Assembly: GCA_003166025.1 (NCBI GenBank)
Contig: PMWT01000205.1
Coordinates: 1 to 38,083 of the forward strand
Length of the DNA stretch: 38,083 bases
From: Acidimicrobiaceae bacterium
GTDB lineage: Bacteria > Actinomycetota > Acidimicrobiia > Acidimicrobiales > Palsa-688
Direction: 5' to 3'
The translations under genes and the position numbers were made by a program. The notes beneath the pieces were generated by a model. That model was not told the DNA's origin. It worked only from the letters and a program-made list of their open reading frames with translations, and ran no database searches. Positions 17,306 to 25,966 of the stretch are shown here, in pieces; within the stretch, counting starts at the first letter, position 1; every line of letters begins with the position of its first letter.

Positions 17306-20110
17306 GTGGGGCATCGTGGCGACCGGGGGGGCCGACGAGTGAACAAGCGCGTCACCCTGCTCGCTTCAGCGGCGTTGCTCGGCTCCGCCAGCCTTGTGCT
17401 GTCCACGCTGACGCCACCCACGTTGACGCCACCCACGTTCACGGCTCCGGCGGCGGCGGCGGCGCTGTCGCATGTGGCCTCGGCGCCCGAGGGTCTGGGG
17501 GCCATGGTCCGACTGGCAGGCGTCAGCACGCCGACCCCCGGCCTGTTCGGGGCGAAGGTGCTTGGCCGGGCGCTGCCCTCCTCGGCCCTGCAACTCGAGA
17601 TCTACCTTCAACCCTACGATCCCAGCGCGCTGGGGGCCCTGGCTGAGGCGGTGTCGTCACCGGGCGACGCTGTGTACCACCACTTCTTGAGCGTCCCCGG
17701 GTTCGCCGAGCGCTTCGGTGCTCCCCCCTCCCGGGTCACCGCCCTCGACGGGTACCTGAAGGCGCAGGGCCTCCGGGTCGGCCCGCTGGCCGGCGACCAC
17801 CTGGCGCAGTCGGTTACCGGCTCTGCCGCCGACCTGGACAGGGCGTTCGGGACGGCTCTGGTCAGGCTGCGCACGGCCCAAGGTGATGATGTCGTCGGCT
17901 CTACCCTGGCCCCCAGCTTGCCCGCCCACCTAGCCGGCGCGGTCAGCTTCGTAGATGGTCTCGAACCCTGGGTCGACCAGGTCAGCAACCTGGTGCGGTT
18001 CCCGACCCCCCCGAGGCTGGCCCGGACGGGGCGGGGACAGGAGGGGGCCGAGCAAGTGAACGTAGGGTGCAGCGGGATGGCCGACGCCGGGCTCACCCCA
18101 GCTCAGCTGGCATCGGTCTACCGCTTCAACGGCTTCTACGGCCGGGGCGACGAGGGGCAGGGCGAGACCATCGGGCTGATCGAGTACGCCCTGGCCGATG
18201 AGCAGGCCGTCTCGGGTTACGAGGCCTGTACCGGCGCCTCGCTCACGGTCGAGTACGTCCCTACCGGCTCCCCGCCCAAGCAGACCAACGCCGAAGTCGC
18301 GGCCGACATCGAGGTGGTGGCCGCCCTGGCCCCCAAGGCCACGGTCGTCGTCTACGAGTCCAACCAGGCCGGCACCGGTCTCGGACCGTGGCAGCTGGCC
18401 GTTTCGGGCACGGCGGCCGGAGGGCTGCCCGACGTCATCTCCTCGTCCTGGGACTCGTGCGAGCCGGACACGGGCCTGGGCAGTTCGTACTACGAGTCCG
18501 AGGAGGCTCTGTACGAGGAGGCCGCCACCCAGGGCCAGACCGTGCTGGTCGCCTCGGGCGACAACGGCTCGGAGGCATGCGTGCCGGACTCGGACAGCGA
18601 CGCCCTGGCCGTCAACGATCCCGCTTCAGCCCCCATGGTCACGGCCGTGGGCGGTACGGCCAGTGACGCCGCCGACGGCCCTCAGTACGTCTGGAACAGC
18701 CGCGAGGCCACCTCCTCCAACTGCCTCGGCACGGGCTGCAGCGTCAGTGGCGCCAGCGGCGGGGGGACCAGCACGATTTGGCCCCGGCCCACTTACCAGC
18801 CCTCCTCCCTGGCCCAGGCGGCCGCGTGCAACCTGGGGGTGGTGGGCTGCCGGGAACTACCTGACGTGTCGGCCTTGGCGGGCGACCCTTACTCCCAGTA
18901 CTGCTCGGCCCGGGCCTGCGGTGGCATCGGCAACTGGGTCGGTTTCGGCGGCACGAGCCTGGCGGCACCGTCCTGGGGAGCGGCCGTACTACTCACGGAG
19001 CCAGCCTGTCCGACCAAGATCGGCTTCCTCAACCCGCTCTTGTACAGCGAGCCCGGCACCCTCACCGGTGCCATCACCTCAGGGGACAATGACCTCACCG
19101 GGACCAACAACGGCCTGTACCCCGCTTCGCCCTCGGGCGGGTTCTCGATGGCCACCGGGCTCGGCTATCTCGGCGGCCAGGATCTGACCGGAGGCGCCTT
19201 GTGCGGGCCTTCCGCGGGCCCGACCGGTAGCCGTACCTCGACGGGCCCGCCGGGCGGTGTGGCCCCGACCGGCGCCCACGGGTCACCGCCGGCGGCCCGG
19301 GCATGCGCCCTGCCGGCCGACGTGGCTGTCTCGGGCACCCTCCGGGCACTGGCGGCGGAAGAAGGGACGGACCGCTGTGCCGGGTACTGGGTCGTCACCA
19401 GCACGGGCCACGTCGCTGCGTTCGGCAGCGCCGTCGTCTACAGCCCCCAAAGTTCCGCCCGGCCAAAGGTGCCGATCGTGGCCATCGCCGCCACGCGCGA
19501 CTACCGGGGCTACTGGCTGCTCGGCTCGGACGGCTCGGTGTTCGCTTTTGGCGACGCCACCTCCTTCGGCCCCCGCCACAGCCTGCACCTGAAGTCTCCT
19601 GCGGTCGGGATGGCAGTCACCCCGGACGGCAACGGCTACTGGGTGGTGGCCCGGGACGGCGGCGTGTTCGCCTACGGCGACGCCCACTTCTACGGCTCGA
19701 TGGGCGATAAGCCCCTGAACAAGCCGGTGATCGGGATAGCGGCAACGGCCACCGGCCACGGGTACTGGCTGGTTGCCTCCGATGGGGGCCTGTTCTCGTT
19801 CGGCGACGCTGCTTTCCACGGGTCCATGGCCGGCACCCGCCTCAACAGCCCCATCGTGGGCATCACGGTCGGGGCCCGGGGCGACGGCTACCGCTTGGTC
19901 GCCGGCGACGGCGGCATCTTCTCCTTCTCAGCGCCCTTCTACGGGAGCTTGGGGGCGGCCCCGTCCTCAGCGCCCATCACGTCCATGGCCGCCAGCGTGG
20001 ACGGCCATGGCTATTATCTGCTCGATGCGGCCGGGCACGTCTATGCCTACGGCGACGCTCCGTACCTCGGCAACGTCGTCCCCGGGCCTCTGCCCGGTAC
20101 ACCACATTGA
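17306..20110 (+). CDS. Secreted S53 (sedolisin/kumamolisin) peptidase with C-terminal propeller-like repeats
   Basis: This is a 934-residue exported acid-type serine-carboxyl peptidase. The GTG at 17306 has GAGGAG 5 nt upstream; an in-frame GTG at 17339 is an alternative. A signal peptide (RVTLLASAALLGSASLVL) leads into a pro-kumamolisin activation domain (about residues 90-215, including DAVYHHFLSVPGFAERFG). The catalytic domain carries the S53 residues: Glu330 and Asp334 (NAEVAADIE), oxyanion Asp419 (VASGDNGSE) and Ser551 (GGTSLAAPSW). After a Gly/Pro/Ser linker, about residues 690-930 hold six degenerate repeats of the type GYWLVASDGGLFSFGDA, likely a beta-propeller-like module for binding. 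It probably degrades external protein at low pH. It is followed 33 nt later by the amidotransferase-like gene. Confidence 0.92.
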   Translation: MGHRGDRGGRRVNKRVTLLASAALLGSASLVLSTLTPPTLTPPTFTAPAAAAALSHVASAPEGLGAMVRLAGVSTPTPGLFGAKVLGRALPSSALQLEIYLQPYDPSALGALAEAVSSPGDAVYHHFLSVPGFAERFGAPPSRVTALDGYLKAQGLRVGPLAGDHLAQSVTGSAADLDRAFGTALVRLRTAQGDDVVGSTLAPSLPAHLAGAVSFVDGLEPWVDQVSNLVRFPTPPRLARTGRGQEGAEQVNVGCSGMADAGLTPAQLASVYRFNGFYGRGDEGQGETIGLIEYALADEQAVSGYEACTGASLTVEYVPTGSPPKQTNAEVAADIEVVAALAPKATVVVYESNQAGTGLGPWQLAVSGTAAGGLPDVISSSWDSCEPDTGLGSSYYESEEALYEEAATQGQTVLVASGDNGSEACVPDSDSDALAVNDPASAPMVTAVGGTASDAADGPQYVWNSREATSSNCLGTGCSVSGASGGGTSTIWPRPTYQPSSLAQAAACNLGVVGCRELPDVSALAGDPYSQYCSARACGGIGNWVGFGGTSLAAPSWGAAVLLTEPACPTKIGFLNPLLYSEPGTLTGAITSGDNDLTGTNNGLYPASPSGGFSMATGLGYLGGQDLTGGALCGPSAGPTGSRTSTGPPGGVAPTGAHGSPPAARACALPADVAVSGTLRALAAEEGTDRCAGYWVVTSTGHVAAFGSAVVYSPQSSARPKVPIVAIAATRDYRGYWLLGSDGSVFAFGDATSFGPRHSLHLKSPAVGMAVTPDGNGYWVVARDGGVFAYGDAHFYGSMGDKPLNKPVIGIAATATGHGYWLVASDGGLFSFGDAAFHGSMAGTRLNSPIVGITVGARGDGYRLVAGDGGIFSFSAPFYGSLGAAPSSAPITSMAASVDGHGYYLLDAAGHVYAYGDAPYLGNVVPGPLPGTPH
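17405..17449 (+). repeat. Three 15-nt tandem units in the signal-peptide region of the S53 gene
   Basis: The units ACGCTGACGCCACCC, ACGTTGACGCCACCC and a diverged ACGTTCACGGCTCCG lie head to tail. They encode TLTPP, TLTPP and TFTAP just after the signal peptide hydrophobic core. A multiple of three, so the frame is kept. Confidence 0.7.
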
Positions 20111-20136
20111 GCGTTACGGCCCGGTCCGAGTAGGTT
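20107..20136 (+). promoter_or_regulatory. Promoter for the amidotransferase-like gene (leaderless)
   Basis: TTGAGC (20107-20112, overlapping the stop codon of the S53 gene), an 18-nt spacer, TAGGTT (20131-20136), then 7 nt and the GTG start at 20144. The full -35/-10 match and the short distance support a leaderless mRNA. It implies this gene and the next can be expressed apart from the peptidase. Confidence 0.55.
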
Positions 20137-20143
20137 TCCCGGG

Positions 20144-20836
20144 GTGATCAGGGTCGGGGTCGTCGGGGACTACGACCCTGGGAACGAGACCCACCAAGCG
20201 ACCGACGCCGCCTTCGTCCATGCCTCGGCCGCCCTCGGCGTGCCGGCCATGGGCACCTGGACCGGCACGGACCAGCTCGCCGTCGGCGCCACCCACCTCC
20301 TCGAGCACTTCGACTGCCTACTCATCGCACCGGCCAGCCCCTACGTCAGTACCGAAGGCGCCCTCGCCGCCATCCGTTATGCACGGGAGGCCGACATCCC
20401 CGTCCTCGGCACCTGCGGCGGGTTCCAGCACATGGTCCTGGAGGTGGCTCGCGACGTGCTCGGGTACCGGGACGCGGGCCACGCCGAGCTCGACCCCGAA
20501 GGCGAGCGGCTGGTCATAACGCCACTCTCCTGTTCGCTGAAGGGACAAGCGATGCCCGTGACCCTCGTCGAAGGGTCCGTCGTCGCTGCCGCCTACGGAC
20601 GGGAGCAGACCACCGAGCGCTACTACTGCGACTTCGGGCTCAACCCGGCCTACGTCGACGACCTCGCCGGCGCCGGGCTCGTGGTCACCGGCACCGGGCC
20701 CGAGGGCGAGCCCCGGGTGGTCGAAGCACCGGGCCATCGGTTTTTTGTAGGCACTCTCTTCGTTCCTCAGAGCCTGAGCAGCCCCGCCTCGCCCGCCCCG
20801 CTAGTAACGGCCCTTCTGGCCGCCACCAACCGATGA
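20144..20836 (+). CDS. CTP-synthase-C-terminal-like class I amidotransferase homologue
   Basis: This 230-residue protein resembles the family annotated as 'CTP synthase C-terminal region-related (seleno)protein', a stand-alone glutamine-amidotransferase fold. It begins IRVGVVGDYDPGNETHQATD. The nucleophile loop is GTCGGFQHM with Cys91 (no Sec codon here). Further blocks are CSLKGQAMPVTL and YYCDFGLNPAYVDDL. Where CTP synthase has FHPE (catalytic His and Glu), this protein has FVPQ (RFFVGTLFVPQ), so both partners of the Cys are replaced and classical glutaminase activity is doubtful. No synthetase domain is attached. It has its own promoter candidate and lies 22 nt before the glycoside hydrolase gene. 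The function is unknown. Confidence 0.8.
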   Translation: MIRVGVVGDYDPGNETHQATDAAFVHASAALGVPAMGTWTGTDQLAVGATHLLEHFDCLLIAPASPYVSTEGALAAIRYAREADIPVLGTCGGFQHMVLEVARDVLGYRDAGHAELDPEGERLVITPLSCSLKGQAMPVTLVEGSVVAAAYGREQTTERYYCDFGLNPAYVDDLAGAGLVVTGTGPEGEPRVVEAPGHRFFVGTLFVPQSLSSPASPAPLVTALLAATNR

Positions 20837-20858
20837 GCTGCCCCTGGGAGGCCGCACC

Positions 20859-22799
20859 ATGAGCTATGGGACCGACAGCGGCCCGGGATGGCCGCAAAAG
20901 CCGTGGGTGGGGGTCAACTTCTGGTCCCGCCAGGGTGGCCCGCGCATGTGGGCCCGTTACGACCGGGACGTGGTCCGCCAGGAACTTGAGGTGCTGGCCG
21001 AGCACGGCTGCACGCTGACACGGTCGTTTTGCTACTGGCCCGACTTCGTCCCCAGCCCCGAAGTCCTCGACGAGGACGTCATGGACCGCTTCGTCGATTT
21101 TCTGGACCTGCACCAGCAGGCGGGCATGGGCACCATCCCCACCTTCATCGTCGGCCACATGTCCGGCGCCAACTGGGACCCGGTATGGCGGGGCGGCCGG
21201 GACCTGTACCGCGACGTGTGGTTGGTGGCCCAACAAGCGTGGTACGTCGCCGAAGTCGCCCGCCGGACGGCCGGGCACCCGGCCGTCGTGGCTTGGCTGC
21301 TGACCAACGAAATGCCCATCTACGGGCGGGACGGGGACCAAGAGTCGGTCACGTCCTGGGCCCGCCTACTCGTCCAGGCCTTGCGTTCGGCCGGTGCCCG
21401 CCAACCCGTCAGCGTGGGCGACGGAGCCTGGGGGACCGAGACCAGCGGCAACGACAATGGATTTTCGCTGCGCCGGCTGGCCCCCCTGGTGGACTTCATC
21501 GGGCCCCACACCTACCCGATGTCCGATGACCCGGTCCGCCAGATTATGGCGCCTGCCTTCCACTGTGAGATGTGCGGTTCTTTCGGCAAGCCCGTCATCC
21601 TGGAGGAGTTCGGGCTCTCGTCGGACTTCGTCTCGCCCGACAACGCCGCCCACTACTACCGCCAGGTGCTGCATTCGAGCCTCGTGGCCGGCGCTCGGGG
21701 CTGGCTGGCCTGGAACAACTGCGACTATGACAACCTGGCCGAGCAGGAGCCGTACAGCCACCACGCCTTCGAAATGCATTTCGGCGTCACCGACTCGGCC
21801 GGGCGTCCCAAGCCTCAGCTCGACGAGCTGGCTCGGTTCTCCTCCCTGGTCCACGAACTGACCGCGGCGGGTTGGGAGCGCGTAGCCGGCGAGGTGGCGC
21901 TCTGGGCCCCGGAGCTGTTCGAGCACGACGAGCCCTCCTGGTCGTACATCTACCGGGCCGACATCCACCCCAACATGTACCAGTCGTACATCGCTGCCCG
22001 GGAAGCCGACCTTCCCGTAGCCGTGGTCCGCGAGCGGGACATGGTCGTCGACGGGGCCCCTCCGGCCCCGGCCAAGCTCTACCTGCTCCCTTGCGCCAAG
22101 CTCGTCACCGCTCCGGGGATGAAGCTGGCGATGCGGCTGGCCGAAGAGGGCGCCACCGTGTTCGCCTCCTATTTCGCCGGCAGCCAGGCCGGCCAACGCG
22201 GCCCCTGGATGCCCTGGCTGGAACGGGCCTTCGGCGTCAGGCACCACCTTCGCTACGGTCTGGCCGACCCTATCGAGGACGCCGAGGTCACCTTCGAGAT
22301 GGTGGCCGACCTGGGTGAGCTGCTGACCGGCACCACCCTCAGTTTCCCTGTCGGCGGCAGTGCCAATGCCCGCGCCTACCTCCCAGCAGAGCCCGACGGT
22401 GCCCAAATACTGGCCGTCGACGGCCATGGCCGCCCGGCCCTGTTGCGCCACCAAACGGGCAAAGGGGCCATGGTGCTGTGCACGTACCCTATAGAGCACA
22501 TGGCCAGCGAACGGCCCCGGGCCAACCCAGAGGCGACCTGGCGGCTGTACTCGGCCCTGGCCACCGCCGCCGGTGTGAGCCGGCCCCTGCGGGCCGCAGA
22601 CCCGAGGGTAAGCCTGGGGAGGCTCAAGGTCGGCGAAACAGACGCCTTCGTGGCCCTCAACCTCTCCGCCGACGATGTGAGCGTCGACCTGCTGAGCGAC
22701 GGCCGGTCCATCCTCTCGGCCGAGGGCGCCAGCGTCGGACGCCTGGCCCTCGCGCCCTACGAGGTGGCCGTGCTCTACCTGGACGGCACCGTCCGTTAG
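20859..22799 (+). CDS. Cytoplasmic glycoside hydrolase, clan GH-A (GH5/GH42-like), three domains
   Basis: This 646-residue probable glycosidase begins WVGVNFWSRQGGPRMWARYD after a short leader, without a signal peptide. An (alpha/beta)8 barrel covers about residues 15-330. The clan GH-A acid/base is Glu151 in AWLLTNEMPIYG (Asn-Glu pair), and the nucleophile is probably Glu250 in VILEEFGLSS. Residues ~350-490 (LYLLPCAKLV ... EEGATVFASYFAG) resemble the amidotransferase-like trimerisation domain of GH42/GH2-type enzymes, and a beta-rich end follows (LNLSADDVSVDLL). The exact family and sugar are uncertain; beta-mannosidic or beta-galactosidic links are plausible. GGGAGG lies 8 nt before the ATG. 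It is convergent with the GH130 operon (19-nt gap). Confidence 0.82.
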   Translation: MSYGTDSGPGWPQKPWVGVNFWSRQGGPRMWARYDRDVVRQELEVLAEHGCTLTRSFCYWPDFVPSPEVLDEDVMDRFVDFLDLHQQAGMGTIPTFIVGHMSGANWDPVWRGGRDLYRDVWLVAQQAWYVAEVARRTAGHPAVVAWLLTNEMPIYGRDGDQESVTSWARLLVQALRSAGARQPVSVGDGAWGTETSGNDNGFSLRRLAPLVDFIGPHTYPMSDDPVRQIMAPAFHCEMCGSFGKPVILEEFGLSSDFVSPDNAAHYYRQVLHSSLVAGARGWLAWNNCDYDNLAEQEPYSHHAFEMHFGVTDSAGRPKPQLDELARFSSLVHELTAAGWERVAGEVALWAPELFEHDEPSWSYIYRADIHPNMYQSYIAAREADLPVAVVRERDMVVDGAPPAPAKLYLLPCAKLVTAPGMKLAMRLAEEGATVFASYFAGSQAGQRGPWMPWLERAFGVRHHLRYGLADPIEDAEVTFEMVADLGELLTGTTLSFPVGGSANARAYLPAEPDGAQILAVDGHGRPALLRHQTGKGAMVLCTYPIEHMASERPRANPEATWRLYSALATAAGVSRPLRAADPRVSLGRLKVGETDAFVALNLSADDVSVDLLSDGRSILSAEGASVGRLALAPYEVAVLYLDGTVR

Positions 22800-22818
22800 G
22801 GCGGGCTCCTCTGGGGCC

Positions 22819-23799
22819 TCAGCCCTTCAGGTCGTTCAGGAGGCCGAGAAGCTCGTCGGCGGTCATGCTCCCGGGGGCGACCCGCTCGTACGCCATACGG
22901 TTAGCCGTGTCCTGCAACAGGACATTTACCGGCGTGGGCACCCCGTGGAGGCGTCCCAGCAGGACGATCTCCCCGTTTAGGTAATCGGACTCGATCGTCC
23001 GCTGGCCCCGGGCCAGGCTCTGCCACGACGAACTACCGCCCCGGGGGTAACCGCTGACGTCGTCGCCCGGGTTGAGGCGGTTACCCCGCCGTGCCCGGTC
23101 CTCGTCCACGGTGACGTGCTCGATCCCGGCCGCCTTCAGGCAGGCCTCACCTTCTTCCCACGCCAGTTGCGCCAGGCGGGTGTCCCGGTGGCCCGGCCCG
23201 CAAATGGCGTCGACGGCGTTGCCGAGGTTCCGGAGCAGCTTGGTGTACTTCCAGCGCATGATGTCGGGCCGGACGACCGACTCTATGGTGCTCTCGGACA
23301 GTGCCACCGCCACCTGCTCGGCGACGCTGTCAACACCCGACGGGTAACAGCCGATGTCGAGCAGCGCGGTTATAGGCGAAGAGCTCGCCACCACGACCCC
23401 GGGCTCGAGGTGACTGGCGGGGCACATGACGCAGATGCCGTAGACATGGGCGAACCGGCGCAGGGCCGTGGGCTCGTTGGCCACCCCGTTTTGCACGCAG
23501 ACGACTGCGACCGACTTCGGGGCTGAGGCGCTCAACTGGCGCAGGGCCACGTCGGTGTCCTGGCTCTTCACGGCCAGGAGGACCACGTCGTCCTCCTGCC
23601 AGTCGACGTGCTGGGGCGACCCCTGCACGGGGACGGGCAGGACGACCACACCGGTGGCGGACGCCACAGTCAGGCCGCTACTGGCGATCGTCCGGCCGTG
23701 CTCCCCCTGGGCGACGAGGACGACCTCGTGGCCATGCTCGAACAACCGGCCCCCGACCACGCCGCCTACCGCACCTGCTCCTACCACGACGAAACGCAT
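22819..23799 (-). CDS. Ketopantoate reductase-like (ApbA/PanE) dehydrogenase
   Basis: This 326-residue NAD(P)-dependent 2-hydroxyacid dehydrogenase is of the ApbA/PanE fold. The Rossmann motif is at the extreme N-terminus (MRFVVVGAGAVGGVVGGRL). The block VVLLAVKSQDTDVALRQL and the catalytic-Lys region RPDIMRWKYTKLLRNLGNAV fit the family. The C-terminal domain contains GGSSWQSLARGQRTIESDYL, matching the usual substrate-side SSMxQD..R..TEI pattern. It may be a true ketopantoate reductase for CoA synthesis. Its place as last gene of a sugar-uptake operon, 32 nt after GH130, makes a role on a sugar-derived keto acid equally possible, so no gene symbol is given. The start has GAGG about 8 nt upstream. 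Confidence 0.85.
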   Translation of the reverse strand: MRFVVVGAGAVGGVVGGRLFEHGHEVVLVAQGEHGRTIASSGLTVASATGVVVLPVPVQGSPQHVDWQEDDVVLLAVKSQDTDVALRQLSASAPKSVAVVCVQNGVANEPTALRRFAHVYGICVMCPASHLEPGVVVASSSPITALLDIGCYPSGVDSVAEQVAVALSESTIESVVRPDIMRWKYTKLLRNLGNAVDAICGPGHRDTRLAQLAWEEGEACLKAAGIEHVTVDEDRARRGNRLNPGDDVSGYPRGGSSSWQSLARGQRTIESDYLNGEIVLLGRLHGVPTPVNVLLQDTANRMAYERVAPGSMTADELLGLLNDLKG

Positions 23800-23831
23800 A
23801 CTTCAGCCTCGCACTTCAGCGGCCTTGTACG

Positions 23832-24827
23832 TCAGCCGGCGATCGAATGCTCCTTGGCGAACTCAACCAGTTCGGAAACATAGCCGAACGCCATGGCCGT
23901 CACCGTATCGGCCGCACCGTAGTAAATGGCCAATCGTTGCGTCGCCTCGTCGCAGAGCATGGCGCACGGGAACACGACATTGGCTACGTCGCCCACGCAT
24001 TCGTAGGGGGCTTGGGGCGACAGGACGTAAGGCGCGGCGCGGGCCAGGACCTTCCAGGGTTCGTCGAGGTCGAGGAGGGCGACGCCGGCGCTGTACACGT
24101 ACCCGTTGCAGGATGTGAGGACCCCGTGGTAAACGAGCAGCCAGCCCTCGGACGTCTCGATCGGGACCGGGCCCCCGCCGACCTTGGTCGCCTGCCACGA
24201 GTTGGCCACAGGGCTCATCACATGACGGTGCCGGCCCCAAAAGCACATGTCCGGGCTTTCGCTGTAGAAGACGTCACCGAAGGGCGTATGGCCGTTGTCC
24301 GAGGGGCGGGAGAGCATGGCGAAGCGGCCGTTGACCTTGCGCGGGAAGAGCACCCCGTTGCGATTGAACGGCAGGTAGGCGTTCTCCCCTTGGTGGAAGT
24401 GCACGAAGTCGTCCGTCCAAGCCACCCCGATAGTGGGCCCGTGGTAGCCGTTGCACCAGGTCACGTAGTAGCGGTCGTCGATGCGGACGACCCGGGGGTC
24501 ATAGCCGTACACGAAGTTGCCGATCTCAGGGTCCTGGCACACGAACTCGAGGGGCTCGGGGGTGATGTCCCAGCGCAGGCCATCGTCCGAAAAGCCTGTG
24601 TGCAGCTCCATCCGCCGTGTCCGGTCGTCACAGCGAAAGACGCCGGCGAAGCCGTCCCCGAAGGGGACGACGGCGCTGTTGAAGATACTGTTCGCCGTCG
24701 GGATGAGGTCCCTAGGTACCACGGGGTTGCGAGAGTAACGCCACAACGGCCCATTGGCACCGGGAGGCCGGTCTTCCCACGGGATGTTGGGCAGCTCTTG
24801 CTGGCCGAGGATCTTGACTGTTGTCAT
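23832..24827 (-). CDS. GH130 family glycoside phosphorylase
   Basis: This is a 331-residue five-bladed propeller enzyme of family GH130, which phosphorolyses beta-mannosides to mannose 1-phosphate plus the remaining sugar. Asp110 in [13 protein letters not shown] matches the catalytic proton donor. The blocks [21 protein letters not shown] with preceding [16 protein letters not shown] and YYGAADT are typical and contain the Arg/Asn/Lys/His expected to hold phosphate. Known members act on mannosylglucose, beta-1,4- or beta-1,2-mannooligosaccharides; which applies cannot be decided by eye. No signal peptide, so it acts in the cytoplasm. It begins 12 nt after the second ABC ATPase gene, evidence that the imported solute is its substrate. 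Confidence 0.9.
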   Translation of the reverse strand: MTTVKILGQQELPNIPWEDRPPGANGPLWRYSRNPVVPRDLIPTANSIFNSAVVPFGDGFAGVFRCDDRTRRMELHTGFSDDGLRWDITPEPLEFVCQDPEIGNFVYGYDPRVVRIDDRYYVTWCNGYHGPTIGVAWTDDFVHFHQGENAYLPFNRNGVLFPRKVNGRFAMLSRPSDNGHTPFGDVFYSESPDMCFWGRHRHVMSPVANSWQATKVGGGPVPIETSEGWLLVYHGVLTSCNGYVYSAGVALLDLDEPWKVLARAAPYVLSPQAPYECVGDVANVVFPCAMLCDEATQRLAIYYGAADTVTAMAFGYVSELVEFAKEHSIAG

Positions 24828-24839
24828 TTGCTGCTTGCC

Positions 24840-25964
24840 TTACTCTTCGACGGCCACGAAGTGGCCTGGTTCGAACTGGACGAGCGCGGGAGGAGCGTTG
24901 TTGGCCAGCACGGTGGCCACGCTGGGGCCCCCTCGGACGCGGAAGCGAGAGCGCCAGGGCTGGTCCTCCAGCTCCATGAGGCTCGGACGGGGGCCGGTCG
25001 GGACCGGCGGGGGGCCCGCCTTGCGGGGGTGAAGCCCGCTCTTGGAGTACCGCTGGCTTTGCCCCCCACCCGAGGAGGCGTCAGCCCCGAAAGTCGAGAC
25101 CTGCGCCCCGGTCATGCCGGCCCCCGAGCCCTTGGCCCCTCCCGCCCCCAGGCCGTCGGCCGCATTCCGTTCGGCATCAGCGGCCTGCCATCTCCGGTGC
25201 AGCTGGGGGACGGCGGTGAGCAGGTGCCGGGTATAGGGGTGCTGGGGGTGGCCGAACACCTTCTCCGTGTCACCCATCTCGACCACGGCGCCGTAGCGGA
25301 GGATGACGGTACGGTCGCTGATGTAGTTGCCTAACGAGAGGTCGTGGGTGATAAAAAGCACCGCCAGGCCCTTGCGCTTCAGCGCCACCAGCATGTTGAG
25401 CACGTCTACCCGGGTAGAAGCGTCGAGCATGCTGATGATCTCATCGGCGATGAGAAGTTTGACGTCCAGCAGCAATGCCCTGGCCACCAGGAGGCGCTGC
25501 TGCTGCCCGCCCGAAAGCTGGTGGGGGAACTTGTTTATGACGTCGGCGGGGTTGAGGGCGACCGTCTCCAGGGCTGCTTGCACCTTTTCGTCCCATTGTT
25601 GCTGGGAAAGGTGGCCGAAGTACTCTTGGCGCACGAGCTCGAAGACCCGGTCCGCCTTGTAAAGCGGGTTGTAGGAGCTGAAAGGATCCTGGAAGACCCC
25701 CTGCACATTGCGGTAGTAGTCGTGCAACTGGCTCGGCTTCAGCCCGAGGATGTCAGTCCCGTCGAACAGGACGCGACCGCCCGAGGCTGACAGCAAGCGG
25801 AGGATTATCTTGCCCAGGGTCGATTTCCCGCTCCCGCTCTCACCGATGAGCGACACGACCTCACCCTGGTCGATGTTGAAGCTGACCTGGCGCAGAGCCG
25901 GCTTCATGCCGCCGCCAAAAGTGCCCGACTTGTAAACTTTGGAAAGCTTGTCGATCTCCAACAT
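24840..25964 (-). CDS. Oligopeptide/oligosaccharide ABC transporter ATP-binding protein (DppF/OppF type)
   Basis: This is the second ATPase of an Opp/Dpp-class importer. Of its 374 residues, Walker A is at 41-49 (GESGSGKST), the signature at 150-156 (LSGGQQQ), Walker B ends in Asp174-Glu175 (LLIADEIISMLDAS), and the H-loop His is 207. Residues ~261-374 form an unusual tail: a Gly/Ala/Ser-rich linker, a Pro-rich patch (GPPPVPTGPRPS) and a short end module finishing VQFEPGHFVAVEE. The usual Cys-containing C-terminal signature is absent. The ATG at 25964 starts MLEIDKLSKVY, 2 nt after the stop of the first ATPase. The open frame further upstream is antiparallel-free shadow of that gene. Confidence 0.93.
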   Translation of the reverse strand: MLEIDKLSKVYKSGTFGGGMKPALRQVSFNIDQGEVVSLIGESGSGKSTLGKIILRLLSASGGRVLFDGTDILGLKPSQLHDYYRNVQGVFQDPFSSYNPLYKADRVFELVRQEYFGHLSQQQWDEKVQAALETVALNPADVINKFPHQLSGGQQQRLLVARALLLDVKLLIADEIISMLDASTRVDVLNMLVALKRKGLAVLFITHDLSLGNYISDRTVILRYGAVVEMGDTEKVFGHPQHPYTRHLLTAVPQLHRRWQAADAERNAADGLGAGGAKGSGAGMTGAQVSTFGADASSGGGQSQRYSKSGLHPRKAGPPPVPTGPRPSLMELEDQPWRSRFRVRGGPSVATVLANNAPPALVQFEPGHFVAVEE

Positions 25965-25966
25965 GC

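Noticed and set aside
20414-20416. Selenocysteine in the CTP-synthase-like protein
   Set aside because: The family label mentions selenoproteins, but the codon here is TGC (Cys) and no in-frame TGA is present.
23847-25334. 495-codon plus-strand open frame over GH130 and the ABC ATPase
   Set aside because: Both genes on the other strand are clear family members; this frame has no motif and spans their junction.
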